In this document: positions 27,166 to 34,787 of the stretch, piece after piece | Layout: every line of letters starts with the position of its first letter | Numbering within the stretch: position 1 is the stretch's first letter | DNA from: Verrucomicrobiota bacterium | GTDB taxonomy: Bacteria; Chlamydiota; Chlamydiia; Chlamydiales; SM23-39 | Length of the DNA stretch: 64,000 nucleotides | Assembly: GCA_018968815.1 (NCBI GenBank) | Contig: JAGWZL010000004.1 | Span: forward strand, 1 to 64,000 | Direction: 5' to 3' | Position numbers and translations under genes: made by a program | The notes under the pieces: model-generated | Database searches by the model: none | What the model was told of the DNA's origin: nothing | Seen by the model: only the letters and a program-made list of their open reading frames with translations

Positions 27166-28360
27166 AGACTTGTCCCTTGATTATGGTCATGCGAGGCCAT
27201 CCTTGGAGCGTCATCCCGTGATAGGGAGACCATTTGGCCTTTGTTTTTAAATGCAGATCATTCACTGTTTTGATTTTTGCTAAATCGACGAGCACCAGGT
27301 CGTCCGTTTCTTCCAAATGGAAGATTTCCTTGGGACGGGTGTGTGTCAATCGAACGATTTGCGGCAACGAGATCTTCCCTTGGGCATGGGCATTGAGTAA
27401 CAGGGGTAAATAGAGCTCAATGGAGGGAAAGCCTGAAGGGGCTTTGCCATACGGATACCGTTTTTCTTCCAGTAAGTGGGGCGCATGATCGGTGCCGATG
27501 GTGTCAATTGTGCCATCGTAAATGGCCTCCCACACCGGTTCATTGGTATCCCGAAGCGGCGGATTGACGAGCGCCAATGTGCCGAGTGTCTCGTATAGTT
27601 TGGTTGTGAGAAAGAGGTGATGCGGAGAGGTTTCTGCATACACCTGAACGTTTCCCTTTTTTGCTTGGCGGATCAGATCCAATTCTTCTTGTGTGCTGAC
27701 GTGCGCGATATAGAGCCTGACTCGGTATTTCGCAGCCCATTCAAGGGCTTGGTTGACCGCTCGCGCCGCCACCTCTGCATTGCGGATGATGGAATGGGCG
27801 CGTGGCCCCAAATGTAAAGCTGCTTTACATTCGATGGATCTTTTTTGTATGAGCTCTTCATCTTCGGCGTGAACGGCGACGAGGATCTCGTGTTCTCCTG
27901 CGATTTTGAAAGCTTGTTCGAGGACTTTAGGGTCATGCATGAGCAGATTGCCGGTGGAGGAGCCCATGTAGATTTTCACTCCTACGATTTCCTGTTTACA
28001 GCGGATGATTTCAGAGAGGTGATTTTGATCTGCGCCTAAATAGAGGCCGTAGCGGATCGGGATTTGCAATTGCGCGTTGATTCTTGTCTTTTTTTCTCGG
28101 ACCCGTTCCAAGGTGATGCATGAGGGGGTGTTATTGGGCATATCGAAGACGGTGGTTACGCCGCCGTGGATGGCGGCTTCCGCGGCGCTTTGCCAATTTT
28201 CTTTATATTCTGCGCCTGGGGTGCGAAAATGGACATGTGGGTCGATGAGGGCGGGCAGGAGGGTTAATCCGTTCGCGTCGATGATTCGACTGGTGGTGCT
28301 CGGAATGTTTTGTTGACTCCGTTGGCCGTCGATGGTTGTCGCGTTGTGGATCTCGATCAC
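27149..28360 (-). CDS. pyrC: Dihydroorotase
   Basis: PyrC closes carbamoyl-aspartate to dihydroorotate with zinc. The 403-residue amidohydrolase has the metal motif DPHVHFRTPG near residue 41, the metal-site lysine region EIVGVKIYMGSSTG near 125 and GTDHAPHLLEEK near 290. It is the class I form of about 400 residues. It overlaps pyrI by 4 bp and pyrD by 17 bp. A copy of the 19-bp repeated palindrome lies in frame inside it. Confidence 0.95.
   Translation of the reverse strand: MIEIHNATTIDGQRSQQNIPSTTSRIIDANGLTLLPALIDPHVHFRTPGAEYKENWQSAAEAAIHGGVTTVFDMPNNTPSCITLERVREKKTRINAQLQIPIRYGLYLGADQNHLSEIIRCKQEIVGVKIYMGSSTGNLLMHDPKVLEQAFKIAGEHEILVAVHAEDEELIQKRSIECKAALHLGPRAHSIIRNAEVAARAVNQALEWAAKYRVRLYIAHVSTQEELDLIRQAKKGNVQVYAETSPHHLFLTTKLYETLGTLALVNPPLRDTNEPVWEAIYDGTIDTIGTDHAPHLLEEKRYPYGKAPSGFPSIELYLPLLLNAHAQGKISLPQIVRLTHTRPKEIFHLEETDDLVLVDLAKIKTVNDLHLKTKAKWSPYHGMTLQGWPRMTIIKGQVYDVDL
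27812..27830. repeat. Repeated 19-bp palindrome, copy 2 (inside pyrC)
   Basis: ATGTAAAGCTGCTTTACAT, identical to the copy at 10552, here within the pyrC coding sequence, where it encodes part of ECKAALHL. One more base pair on each side extends the dyad. Confidence 0.7.
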
Positions 28361-28821
28361 ATGAGTGCCTTTTCGTGCATTTGGTCGCGGGTGAATCGTT
28401 TTTCGCAGTATTTGCAGCGGAGTGTGACTTGATGGCCGCTTTCTTCGACGAGAAAGAGGGTGGCGATTTTTTCGGAGTTGCCGATGCAGCGGGTATTTGG
28501 GCAGGCGAGGAGCGAATCGATTTTTTCTGGGATTTGGACTTTGAATTTTTTGGTCACCTGATAATTTTGGATGACGTTGACAGTGGCATGAGGGGAAAAA
28601 ACGGCGATTTGAGCGGCTTGTGTTTCTGTGAGGAGCACATTTTCAATTTTGATGATGTCTTTGAGTCCGCTGGCTCCTTTTAAGTTGATGCCGATCGTGA
28701 CTTGGCGATTTTCCGCATAGAGTTGTAAAATGTTCATGATCTTGAGCGCTGCGCCTGGCTGAATGTGATCGATCACGGTGCCATCTTTGATGGCGGATAC
28801 TGAAAGGGTTTTCTCTTTCAC
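28357..28821 (-). CDS. pyrI: Aspartate carbamoyltransferase regulatory chain
   Basis: PyrI is the allosteric, nucleotide-binding subunit of aspartate transcarbamoylase. From the GTG at 28821 the protein has 154 residues, the same as E. coli PyrI. I chose this GTG over the one at 28860 because AAGGA lies 8 bp upstream. It has the allosteric IKDGTVIDHIQPGAALKIM start and the zinc site CPNTRCI...CKYC near residues 106-142. It is the first gene of pyrI-C-D-E-F, while the catalytic chain pyrB lies 3 kb to the right. Confidence 0.93.
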   Translation of the reverse strand: MKEKTLSVSAIKDGTVIDHIQPGAALKIMNILQLYAENRQVTIGINLKGASGLKDIIKIENVLLTETQAAQIAVFSPHATVNVIQNYQVTKKFKVQIPEKIDSLLACPNTRCIGNSEKIATLFLVEESGHQVTLRCKYCEKRFTRDQMHEKALM

Positions 28822-28877
28822 GGGGTATTCCTTGTGTATAGAAAAAATATCACAACCCACGAATATGGGCCTAGATT

Positions 28878-28896
28878 TTCCTTTGTCTCAAAGGAA
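28878..28896. promoter_or_regulatory. Perfect 8-3-8 dyad between pyrI and the GNAT gene
   Basis: TTCCTTTG-TCT-CAAAGGAA is a perfect inverted repeat in the 119-bp divergent region. It lies where an operator for the pyr operon would be expected. It could equally form a short hairpin in a leader transcript. Confidence 0.4.
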
Positions 28897-28940
28897 CACA
28901 ATATGATACAACATTTGGCTCAAAAAACAAGGAGGCGATC

Positions 28941-29693
28941 ATGAGTGCCGTAATGGAAACACTACCAACCATCACTTGGAACGGATATGAACCAACCATA
29001 AACGCAGGGCCGGTGACGTTACGTCGGATTCAGCCACCAGATTTACCGGTGTATCAACGGCTATTCAACGATACAGTTACCATGAAGTATGATCAAGACG
29101 GTCCCAGAGACATAAAGAAACAATTTGAAGAATGGTGTCAGCGTTGGCAGCCAGATCCTTGTGGGCAGCCGGACCCTTGTGGGCAGCCGGACCCTTGTGG
29201 GCAGCCGGACCCTTGTGGGCAGCCGGACCCTTGTGGGCAGCCGGATCTTTTCTCTGCGCTGGCGGTTGTTCACAACGAAGAAAAAGAGGTAATTGGCCAT
29301 GCGATTGTGGATCACGGCGATTATGAAAATGCATACGCAGGATACTCAAAGATGGCCATTGTGATCGATCCGTCCTGTTGGGGTAAAGGCATTGGCTCCG
29401 CGGTGGTCCGCGCGATGGTTGTCTATGCGCGAGAGGTAATGGATCGCTATCACAGGGTGCCTGTTGATGTGAAGCAAGAGCAACAAGTGCAGGATGGGAT
29501 ACGCGTGCATCGTAACAAGGACAGCTCAATCGCTTGGGCCTATGTTCCCTTCATTGAATTGAGAGCGACTGTGCACAAAGCCAATGAGAGGGCCTGTAAG
29601 ATGGCGGAGACTTTGGCGGAAGAATTCGACCCGATAAAGAGCCCATGCCCTAACGATCCAGATAGAGATCTTTACATGTTGCCGTTGTTGTAA
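28941..29693 (+). CDS. GNAT-family acetyltransferase with internal GQPDPC repeats
   Basis: The 250-residue protein has the GNAT start VTLRRIQPPDLPVYQRLFN near residue 26 and the acetyl-CoA loop PSCWGKGIGSAVVRAMVVYA near 150, with KMAIVIDP just before, as expected for strand 4. The N-acetyl acceptor is unknown. Residues about 69-104 are a tandem hexapeptide GQPDPC, from an 18-bp DNA repeat, inserted where other members have a short loop. AAGGAGG lies 7 bp before the ATG, a strong ribosome site. It is transcribed away from the pyr operon. Confidence 0.8.
   Translation: MSAVMETLPTITWNGYEPTINAGPVTLRRIQPPDLPVYQRLFNDTVTMKYDQDGPRDIKKQFEEWCQRWQPDPCGQPDPCGQPDPCGQPDPCGQPDPCGQPDLFSALAVVHNEEKEVIGHAIVDHGDYENAYAGYSKMAIVIDPSCWGKGIGSAVVRAMVVYAREVMDRYHRVPVDVKQEQQVQDGIRVHRNKDSSIAWAYVPFIELRATVHKANERACKMAETLAEEFDPIKSPCPNDPDRDLYMLPLL
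29146..29253 (+). repeat. 18-bp minisatellite in the GNAT gene
   Basis: Five full units and one partial unit of GGCAGCCGGACCCTTGTG lie head to tail; units 2 to 5 are identical. Each adds six residues, so copy-number change keeps the frame. Confidence 0.9.
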
Positions 29694-29750
29694 GGCTTTG
29701 CAAAAAAAGCTTTGATGCGGCCATAATCGCCAAAAAAACAGGAGAACAGC

Positions 29751-30794
29751 ATGCTTGCATCAAAATTGCAATTTTGGGGATATCGTTTTAAGACCATCGC
29801 GAATTCGTTTAAGGTGCTCTATACGTTATCTCCCGAAAAACTGGATGCATTTTTGAATTCTTACATCATTTACGATCACGATTGGGTGGATGAGGAGTCC
29901 ATGATCCGGTCGATGGGGCGCGATTATGCCAATGTGGTGAAGCAAAAGCTCGTTGATTATTACAGTGTGTTGAATCATTTATGCGCGATTGGCCAAGTGG
30001 AAAAAATGTATATTCCGCCTGCGATTGATTTGACGCAAAGTATCATCAGCAATCAAACTCTTTTTGAGCGGAGGATGTGGAGCGATTTAGCTTTAAACAG
30101 CAAGTCCAAGGTGCTCGATATTGGCTGTGGCCGTGGGCGGATTGCCAGTCATGCTGCGTCTCATACGGGAGCGCACGTGACAGGGGTGAATCTCGATCCG
30201 AACCAGTTGGAATCGGCCGAAAAGTTTGCGAAAGGCAATGGGCTGTCGCAAAGGACCCATTTCCAGCAATGGGATTTGAACCACACGCCTTATCCGTTCC
30301 CAGACGCTTCCTTCGATGCGATTTATGAGGTGCAGGTATTTAGTTTATCGAAGAATTTGAACGCGACGTTCAAGGAGCTTCATCGCTTGTTGAAGCCGGG
30401 CGGAAAGTTTGCTTGTTTGGAGTGGGTGCTGTTGGATGCGTTTGATCCCAAGAATGCGCATCATAGCCATTTGATGAAGCAAGTCAAGCCGCTTATTGGT
30501 GCGATTGGCAATCCGACGGTGAGCAAATATGTCGATGCGCTCAAAAAAGCGGGTTTCAAGGTTTTGATCAATGAGAATGCGAGCTTGAATGGGCTGCAAG
30601 CGCCGCTCATTCAAAATGCCGACAAGTTCTATACACGTCTTGGGAAGACGATCAACCTGCTGGTCAAATGCAAAATATTGCCTAAGCATTTCAACACTCT
30701 GTTTGAGCGGCTCTCTCGAGGGGGAGAGGCGTTTGTGGAAGCGGATAGGCTCCGGCTTGTGTCGACGAGCCACTATATTGTCGCTCAGAAGTAG
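29751..30794 (+). CDS. Sterol 24-C-methyltransferase-like SAM methyltransferase
   Basis: The 347-residue protein has motif I KVLDIGCGRGRIASHAA near residue 119, then GAHVTGVNLD. Past the core it has EWVLLDAFDPKNAHHSHL and YVDALKKAGFKVL, which follow the pattern of eukaryotic sterol C24-methyltransferase (ERG6: YEW-x-D-x-FDP-x-H, then ALK-x-AGFEV). The upstream LVDYYSVLN also fits. The usual YEWGWGxSFHF sterol-binding segment is changed. No other sterol gene is seen, so it would have to act on host or other lipids. AGGAG precedes the ATG. Confidence 0.75.
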   Translation: MLASKLQFWGYRFKTIANSFKVLYTLSPEKLDAFLNSYIIYDHDWVDEESMIRSMGRDYANVVKQKLVDYYSVLNHLCAIGQVEKMYIPPAIDLTQSIISNQTLFERRMWSDLALNSKSKVLDIGCGRGRIASHAASHTGAHVTGVNLDPNQLESAEKFAKGNGLSQRTHFQQWDLNHTPYPFPDASFDAIYEVQVFSLSKNLNATFKELHRLLKPGGKFACLEWVLLDAFDPKNAHHSHLMKQVKPLIGAIGNPTVSKYVDALKKAGFKVLINENASLNGLQAPLIQNADKFYTRLGKTINLLVKCKILPKHFNTLFERLSRGGEAFVEADRLRLVSTSHYIVAQK

Positions 30795-30837
30795 CTGTTG
30801 CTTTCTTTAAAGAGGAAAGGTATGATGATCCCCTTCT

Positions 30838-31944
30838 ATGGGGTTGCTTTTTGATATAGCATCTGATTTGACCGACCCGGTTTGCTACGCCAGGGAAACG
30901 TGGGTCAAAGCGCAGTTGGTAGAAGAGGGCGACTCCAAAATCTCTTGTCTGGCAAGAAAAATCTTTTTTTACCTGTCTGCGGTGTTCTTTGCTCTCGTCG
31001 CTTTGCTGACCACGTTGCCGGGCGTTGCTTTGAGAGGAGCTGCCTCTTATTTGCAAGAGACGCCGTACTGCACTGAAGTGGTGGGCAGTGGGAAGCAGCT
31101 TCCCTCGGATGGCGCTTTTACACTTCTTTCCTGGAATATCTGTTGCATTGGCGCTGGCTATTCCATCACAGATGGGGATGTGGTTCCTTGGCAAGAGGAT
31201 CGGCTCAACAAAATCGCAGACAAAATAATAGAGAAAAATGCCGACGTCAATTGTCTCTATGAGGTTTTTGACTGGAAGGCGGCCTGCCAACTCAAAGAAA
31301 AGTTAAAAGGGGCGGGCTATACACATTTTTACTATAACATTGGTGCTCGGGGGATCGGCGCCTCTTCTGGCATCATGGTGGCCAGCAAATATGCGATGGA
31401 TCAGCCGGCATTCACTCCGTTTCCTCAAGAAACGCTTGTTGGCAGAACCCAATATTGCAGTAAGGGGGTCTTGAGTTTTGATTTGCAGAGCCGTGGCCGT
31501 TCCTTTGCCCGGCTGTTTGCGACCCATCTGCAGCACTCCGAGCTGCCCGAAAGCCCCACTCCTGATGAAGTGCAGGGACGGGTCCGCCAAATGCAGCTCA
31601 TTGTCGATCAAGTGGACCAGGTGCGCGACCGTTGTGTGATCCTGACAGGGGATCTCAACCTCGACGATGCAGAATATGCCGCGTCTGCGTGGCATGCTTT
31701 GTTTGAGAGGGGCAATCAGATTGAAAAAACTTGGAGAGGCGACCGCTTTTGCGCAAATCTCGTGGGCAAGCCGGAATCGAAAGCGCTGAATTTGGATTAT
31801 ACGCTCGCGCGGTTAGGCACGGCCCAAACAATCCACCACTCCATTGTTGAAACGGGTTACGATCCTGCTGTCTATCGCCCAGAAGCCCTTTCCGATCACT
31901 TAGGGATCTTGACTGAGGTCCAGCTGATCCAAAATGAGCGCTAA
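30838..31944 (+). CDS. Endonuclease/exonuclease/phosphatase-fold protein, sphingomyelinase-like
   Basis: The 368-residue protein has an N-terminal hydrophobic helix (about 41-66), then a DNase-I-like domain: LLSWNICCIG near residue 99, the metal glutamate in NCLYEVFDW near 140, LFATHLQHSE near 222, ILTGDLNLDD near 265 and the final SDHLGI. CSKGVLSFDL with ATHLQ is the wording of neutral sphingomyelinases rather than of nucleases. It is therefore a candidate membrane-anchored or secreted sphingomyelinase, but the substrate is inference. The ribosome site (GAGGAAAGG) is 16 bp from the ATG, which is long. Confidence 0.75.
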   Translation: MGLLFDIASDLTDPVCYARETWVKAQLVEEGDSKISCLARKIFFYLSAVFFALVALLTTLPGVALRGAASYLQETPYCTEVVGSGKQLPSDGAFTLLSWNICCIGAGYSITDGDVVPWQEDRLNKIADKIIEKNADVNCLYEVFDWKAACQLKEKLKGAGYTHFYYNIGARGIGASSGIMVASKYAMDQPAFTPFPQETLVGRTQYCSKGVLSFDLQSRGRSFARLFATHLQHSELPESPTPDEVQGRVRQMQLIVDQVDQVRDRCVILTGDLNLDDAEYAASAWHALFERGNQIEKTWRGDRFCANLVGKPESKALNLDYTLARLGTAQTIHHSIVETGYDPAVYRPEALSDHLGILTEVQLIQNER

Positions 31945-32832
31945 GAGCGCCATTCTCACGACGACTCCATGGGCCGCTTGCTGGTGGTAATAGGCAAAGG
32001 GGGTTGCATCGATGGCCCCTTCAATCTCATCGACTCGGGGCAGCGGGTGAAGAATTTTCAACGTGCTTTTCGCTTTTTCCAAATGACTCATTTTCAATCG
32101 GCAAGGGTTGGCAAATCCTTCTGCCATTTCGGGGAAGCGCTCTTTTTGAATGCGGGACATGTATAAGACATCGACTTTGGGCACGACCTCTTCCAATTTT
32201 TCATGGAAGGAGAATTTGACCCCTTTTTTCTTGAGCTCATGCGTGATGGAATCGGGCAGATGGAGCGACTCAGGGGCTACGAAATAGAGGCGCACGGGTG
32301 CATGACTTAAGGCGAGGCTCAATGAGTGGATCGTCCTTCCGTATTTGAGATCGCCGACGAGAGCGATGTGGAGGTCTTCGATTTTGCCTTGGCATTCTCG
32401 GATGGTAAAAAGATCGATGAGCGTTTGTGTGGGGTGTTGATTGGCGCCATCGCCTGCATTGATCACGGGGATGCCGGCGGCTTCCGCGGCCAGTCGCGCC
32501 GAACCTTCTTGCGGATGGCGGAGAACGATCAGATCGGCGTAGCTGCCGATCACCTTCATGGCGTCAAACAGCGTTTCCCCTTTGCGGGCGGAGGTGATCC
32601 CCCCATCTGCGAATCCAATATTGGCTCCGCCCAATCGCAGCATCGCTGTTTCAAAAGACAAACGGGTCCGGGTCGACGGTTCGAAAAAACAGCTCGCCAA
32701 AATTTTGCCCTTCAAAAGAGCGGGTCTAGGCCTTTTCCGCATGTCCTCCGCGCACTTCAGGACAAGTTGGATTTCTTCTTTTGTTACATCCGAGATCGAG
32801 ACTAGATCTCTACCGGCTAATGGATTTTGCAT
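31900..32832 (-). CDS. pyrB: Aspartate carbamoyltransferase catalytic chain
   Basis: PyrB makes carbamoyl-aspartate, the committed step of pyrimidine synthesis. The 310-residue protein has the carbamoyl-phosphate motif FFEPSTRTRLSFE near residue 49 and HPTQTLIDLFTI near 131, and is of usual length. It is monocistronic and converges with the sphingomyelinase-like gene, with a 45-bp antiparallel overlap. The regulatory chain pyrI is 3 kb away, so a class B (PyrB6-PyrI6) enzyme is expected. Confidence 0.96.
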   Translation of the reverse strand: MQNPLAGRDLVSISDVTKEEIQLVLKCAEDMRKRPRPALLKGKILASCFFEPSTRTRLSFETAMLRLGGANIGFADGGITSARKGETLFDAMKVIGSYADLIVLRHPQEGSARLAAEAAGIPVINAGDGANQHPTQTLIDLFTIRECQGKIEDLHIALVGDLKYGRTIHSLSLALSHAPVRLYFVAPESLHLPDSITHELKKKGVKFSFHEKLEEVVPKVDVLYMSRIQKERFPEMAEGFANPCRLKMSHLEKAKSTLKILHPLPRVDEIEGAIDATPFAYYHQQAAHGVVVRMALLALILDQLDLSQDP

Positions 32833-32945
32833 GGATCCATGCTACAGTAGATGGAATATTTTGTGAAGATGAGCACATCCCTCAGACGCTCTAACCCTGC
32901 CCGCTTAAGTTTTATCAAACTGGTTTTCAGTGACTTATGATTTTG

Positions 32946-32987
32946 TTGACATTAGGCACACAATTAGTGTACAATGGATTCTACCAT
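32946..32987 (+). promoter_or_regulatory. Promoter and dyad of the toxin-antitoxin operon
   Basis: TTGACA (32946-32951) and TACAAT (32970-32975) are 18 bp apart. The inverted repeat ATGG...CCAT (32973-32987) overlaps the -10 and start site, the usual place for autoregulation by a ribbon-helix-helix antitoxin. Confidence 0.6.
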
Positions 32988-33000
32988 TGAGTAGGCTAGA

Positions 33001-33468
33001 ATGCCGATATATACCTTTGCTGCAGAGAAAAACCTAAAGCTCATCGAGGAGCGTAATATCAGTTTTGAAGAAGTGATTGTAGCTATAGAAAATAGTCAGA
33101 TATTGGATGTTTTAGAGCATCCGAATAAAGAGAAATATGGTAATCAGAAAATGTATGTGATTTTTGTTAACAATTATGTGTATTTAGTTCCCTTTGTTGT
33201 AGAGAGAAATGGGAATATTTTTCTCAAAACGATTATTCCGAGTCGTAAGAGACTGTTAACAGATTCGGTTTCAGTCGATTTTGGGGTTCTTTTGAACCGA
33301 TTTTCGATTGAAAAGTTGGGGACCATATCGACATCCAGTATATGGCCCCCAACTTTTCAATCGAAAATCGGTCAAAATAATCCCCAAAATCGACGAAATC
33401 CGAATCTGTTAACAGTCTCTAAAGCAAAACAAAGATACTGGAAGGAGGGGCCTCATGAACCAAGATGA
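33001..33468 (+). CDS. BrnT/DUF4258-like toxin carrying an in-frame MITE insertion
   Basis: Residues 1-83 have the pattern of RelE-fold toxins of this kind (ISFEEVIVAIE, ILDVLEHPNKEKYGNQK, YVYLVPFVVE, IFLKTIIPSRK). A 171-bp MITE plus its 3-bp target copy then adds exactly 58 codons without a stop, and the frame resumes as AKQRYWKEGPHEPR. The ancestral protein would have 97 residues; the present frame encodes 155. The insertion lies just past the conserved PSRK, close to the usual C-terminus, so activity may be lost or altered. It overlaps the antitoxin gene by 14 bp. Confidence 0.75.
   Translation: MPIYTFAAEKNLKLIEERNISFEEVIVAIENSQILDVLEHPNKEKYGNQKMYVIFVNNYVYLVPFVVERNGNIFLKTIIPSRKRLLTDSVSVDFGVLLNRFSIEKLGTISTSSIWPPTFQSKIGQNNPQNRRNPNLLTVSKAKQRYWKEGPHEPR
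33249..33419. mobile_element. 171-bp near-perfect palindromic MITE in the toxin gene
   Basis: The element starts GAGACTGTTAACAGATTCGG and ends with its complement. The two arms, about 80 bp each, are complementary apart from a few changes, with a loop of about 11 bp near 33334. TAA flanks both ends (33246-33248 and 33420-33422), consistent with a 3-bp target duplication. No transposase is encoded. 171 plus 3 bp is 58 codons, and one frame is open through it. Confidence 0.88.
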
Positions 33469-33718
33469 TGAAGAAGACATTGTGTCATCATTTGAGCAAA
33501 ATGAATGGAAAACAGTAAAAAATGTAAAAAAAGAAAAAGCAAAAGCCAAGAAAACAGCTGCAAAAACCTTACGTAAGGATATTCGTATTAACATACGGTT
33601 GTCTAGCGCAGATGTGCTCAATATTAAACAGATCGCAGCATATGAAGGCTTGCCTTATCAAACATTAATTGCGAGTGTGCTCCATAAATATGCAGCGGGA
33701 CATATGAAGTTTTCGTGA
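33455..33718 (+). CDS. Ribbon-helix-helix (CopG/BrnA-like) antitoxin
   Basis: The 87-residue protein has an acidic N-terminus, a Lys-rich middle and the C-terminal DIRINIRLSSADVLNIKQIA followed by EGLPYQTLIASVLHKYAAG. RINIRLSS is a typical RHH strand and YQTLI its second helix, as in antitoxins paired with BrnT-type toxins. A GGAGGGG ribosome site lies inside the end of the toxin gene. The frame is intact although the toxin is disturbed. Its stop is followed at once by an end of the repeat element described at 44.8 kb. Confidence 0.8.
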   Translation: MNQDDEEDIVSSFEQNEWKTVKNVKKEKAKAKKTAAKTLRKDIRINIRLSSADVLNIKQIAAYEGLPYQTLIASVLHKYAAGHMKFS

Positions 33719-33736
33719 TATACACAAATGAACTCA
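33719..33736. repeat. Solitary end of the 173-bp repeat element
   Basis: TATACACAAATGAACTCA is identical to the first 18 bases of the element at 44791. It lies directly after the antitoxin stop. The other end is not seen nearby, so this is a remnant or a solo end. Confidence 0.6.
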
Positions 33737-33746
33737 CACAGAACCC

Positions 33747-34787
33747 TTACTTGGATGGGTTCGGACACCCTCTAACCGCATTGAGCACCTCTTCGACTCC
33801 GATTTGGAGGAAGCAAAAGGGTAGGCGGCATTTCCGTTTTAAGCAGGGGTCGCACGTGTTGCGTCTTGCAATCACAACCGCTTGCTTGGCCTTATGGGGC
33901 CCGCACAGGGCGGGATCGGTCGATGCGTAAATGGCCACAACCGGTTTCTTCAGGGCGCATGCTAGATGCACGGGGCCCGTGTCATTGGAGATCAGCAGAT
34001 CCATTTGGTTGAGCAAAGCTGCAAATTCTCTCAGCGATCGAGTCGGCATATCGATATGCGCGCCTGGGATCGCAGAGCCGATTTCCTCCATGAGGGCCCG
34101 TTCTTCTTTTGTGCCCGTGATGAGAATTTCACAATCCATCTCTTGTTTTAAGCGTTTGCCCAATTCGATGAATTTTTCCTTGGGCCAACGCTTGAATGCG
34201 TCCTTAGATCCCGGATGAATCGCAATCCATTTACCTGCTACTGCTCGAGGCGGCAATGTTTCGGTCACGAACATCGAGAGCTGCTCTGTGACGGGCCTCA
34301 CTCCAATCGCCTCTACGATTTTCAGACGGCGCACGATCTCATGTTGCGCGCAGTTGGGCAACTTGTGTGTGAGCAAATCATCGAGCCCTTTGTTGATACC
34401 GGCCGTGCCGACGAGGGTTTGTGCGCCCAGAAGCGAGCAAAGGGGCAGCGTGAGCCTTTGCGAGGCGTGGAAAAGGAGCACCGTATCGAATTTCTCTTTA
34501 ATGAGCTGTCTCCAAAGAGAAAAACAATGTCTCGACAACGGTTCTTTCAATAAGAACAGTTTATCAATATGCGGATTGTGTTTCAGCACCTGCATCCCTA
34601 CGGGAGAGGTCAAGACCGCCAGAAAACAATCGGGAAGACTCGCCCGAATCGATTCAATCGCGGGAGTGGCCCAAAGAGTATCCCCCAAAGCCGTTGTGGC
34701 GACGACAAGAATATGATTTTTCTTTGGATTGTGAGGGATGAAAAGACGCCCCCATTTGACGAGCCCTTTCAAAAGTCTATTTTTCAT
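33747..34787 (-). CDS. GT9 family heptosyltransferase-like protein
   Basis: GT9 enzymes add heptose to the LPS core from ADP-heptose. The 346-residue protein has the N-terminal VVATTALGDTLWATPAIESI near residue 28 and the C-terminal LISNDTGPVHLACALKKPV near 262, the two hallmarks. A KWIAIHPGSKDAFKRWP strand begins the second Rossmann half. The acceptor cannot be told; chlamydial LPS lacks a long core, so the role is open. It overlaps carB by ATGA and may be translated with it. Confidence 0.88.
   Translation of the reverse strand: MKNRLLKGLVKWGRLFIPHNPKKNHILVVATTALGDTLWATPAIESIRASLPDCFLAVLTSPVGMQVLKHNPHIDKLFLLKEPLSRHCFSLWRQLIKEKFDTVLLFHASQRLTLPLCSLLGAQTLVGTAGINKGLDDLLTHKLPNCAQHEIVRRLKIVEAIGVRPVTEQLSMFVTETLPPRAVAGKWIAIHPGSKDAFKRWPKEKFIELGKRLKQEMDCEILITGTKEERALMEEIGSAIPGAHIDMPTRSLREFAALLNQMDLLISNDTGPVHLACALKKPVVAIYASTDPALCGPHKAKQAVVIARRNTCDPCLKRKCRLPFCFLQIGVEEVLNAVRGCPNPSK

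Noticed and set aside
29146..29253. CRISPR-like array
   Set aside because: The units are directly adjacent with no spacers and encode a regular peptide; it is a minisatellite.
29061..29529. Two minus-strand open frames across the 18-bp repeat
   Set aside because: They are open only because the repeat has no stop in any frame; they lie antisense to a GNAT gene with a strong ribosome site.
30822..30854. Leader peptide before the sphingomyelinase-like gene
   Set aside because: A tiny frame from an ATGATG follows the ribosome site, but it has no attenuator structure or codon bias, so it is probably chance.
33715..33930. 71-codon frame after the antitoxin
   Set aside because: It is mostly antisense to the heptosyltransferase gene and starts at the end of the repeat element.
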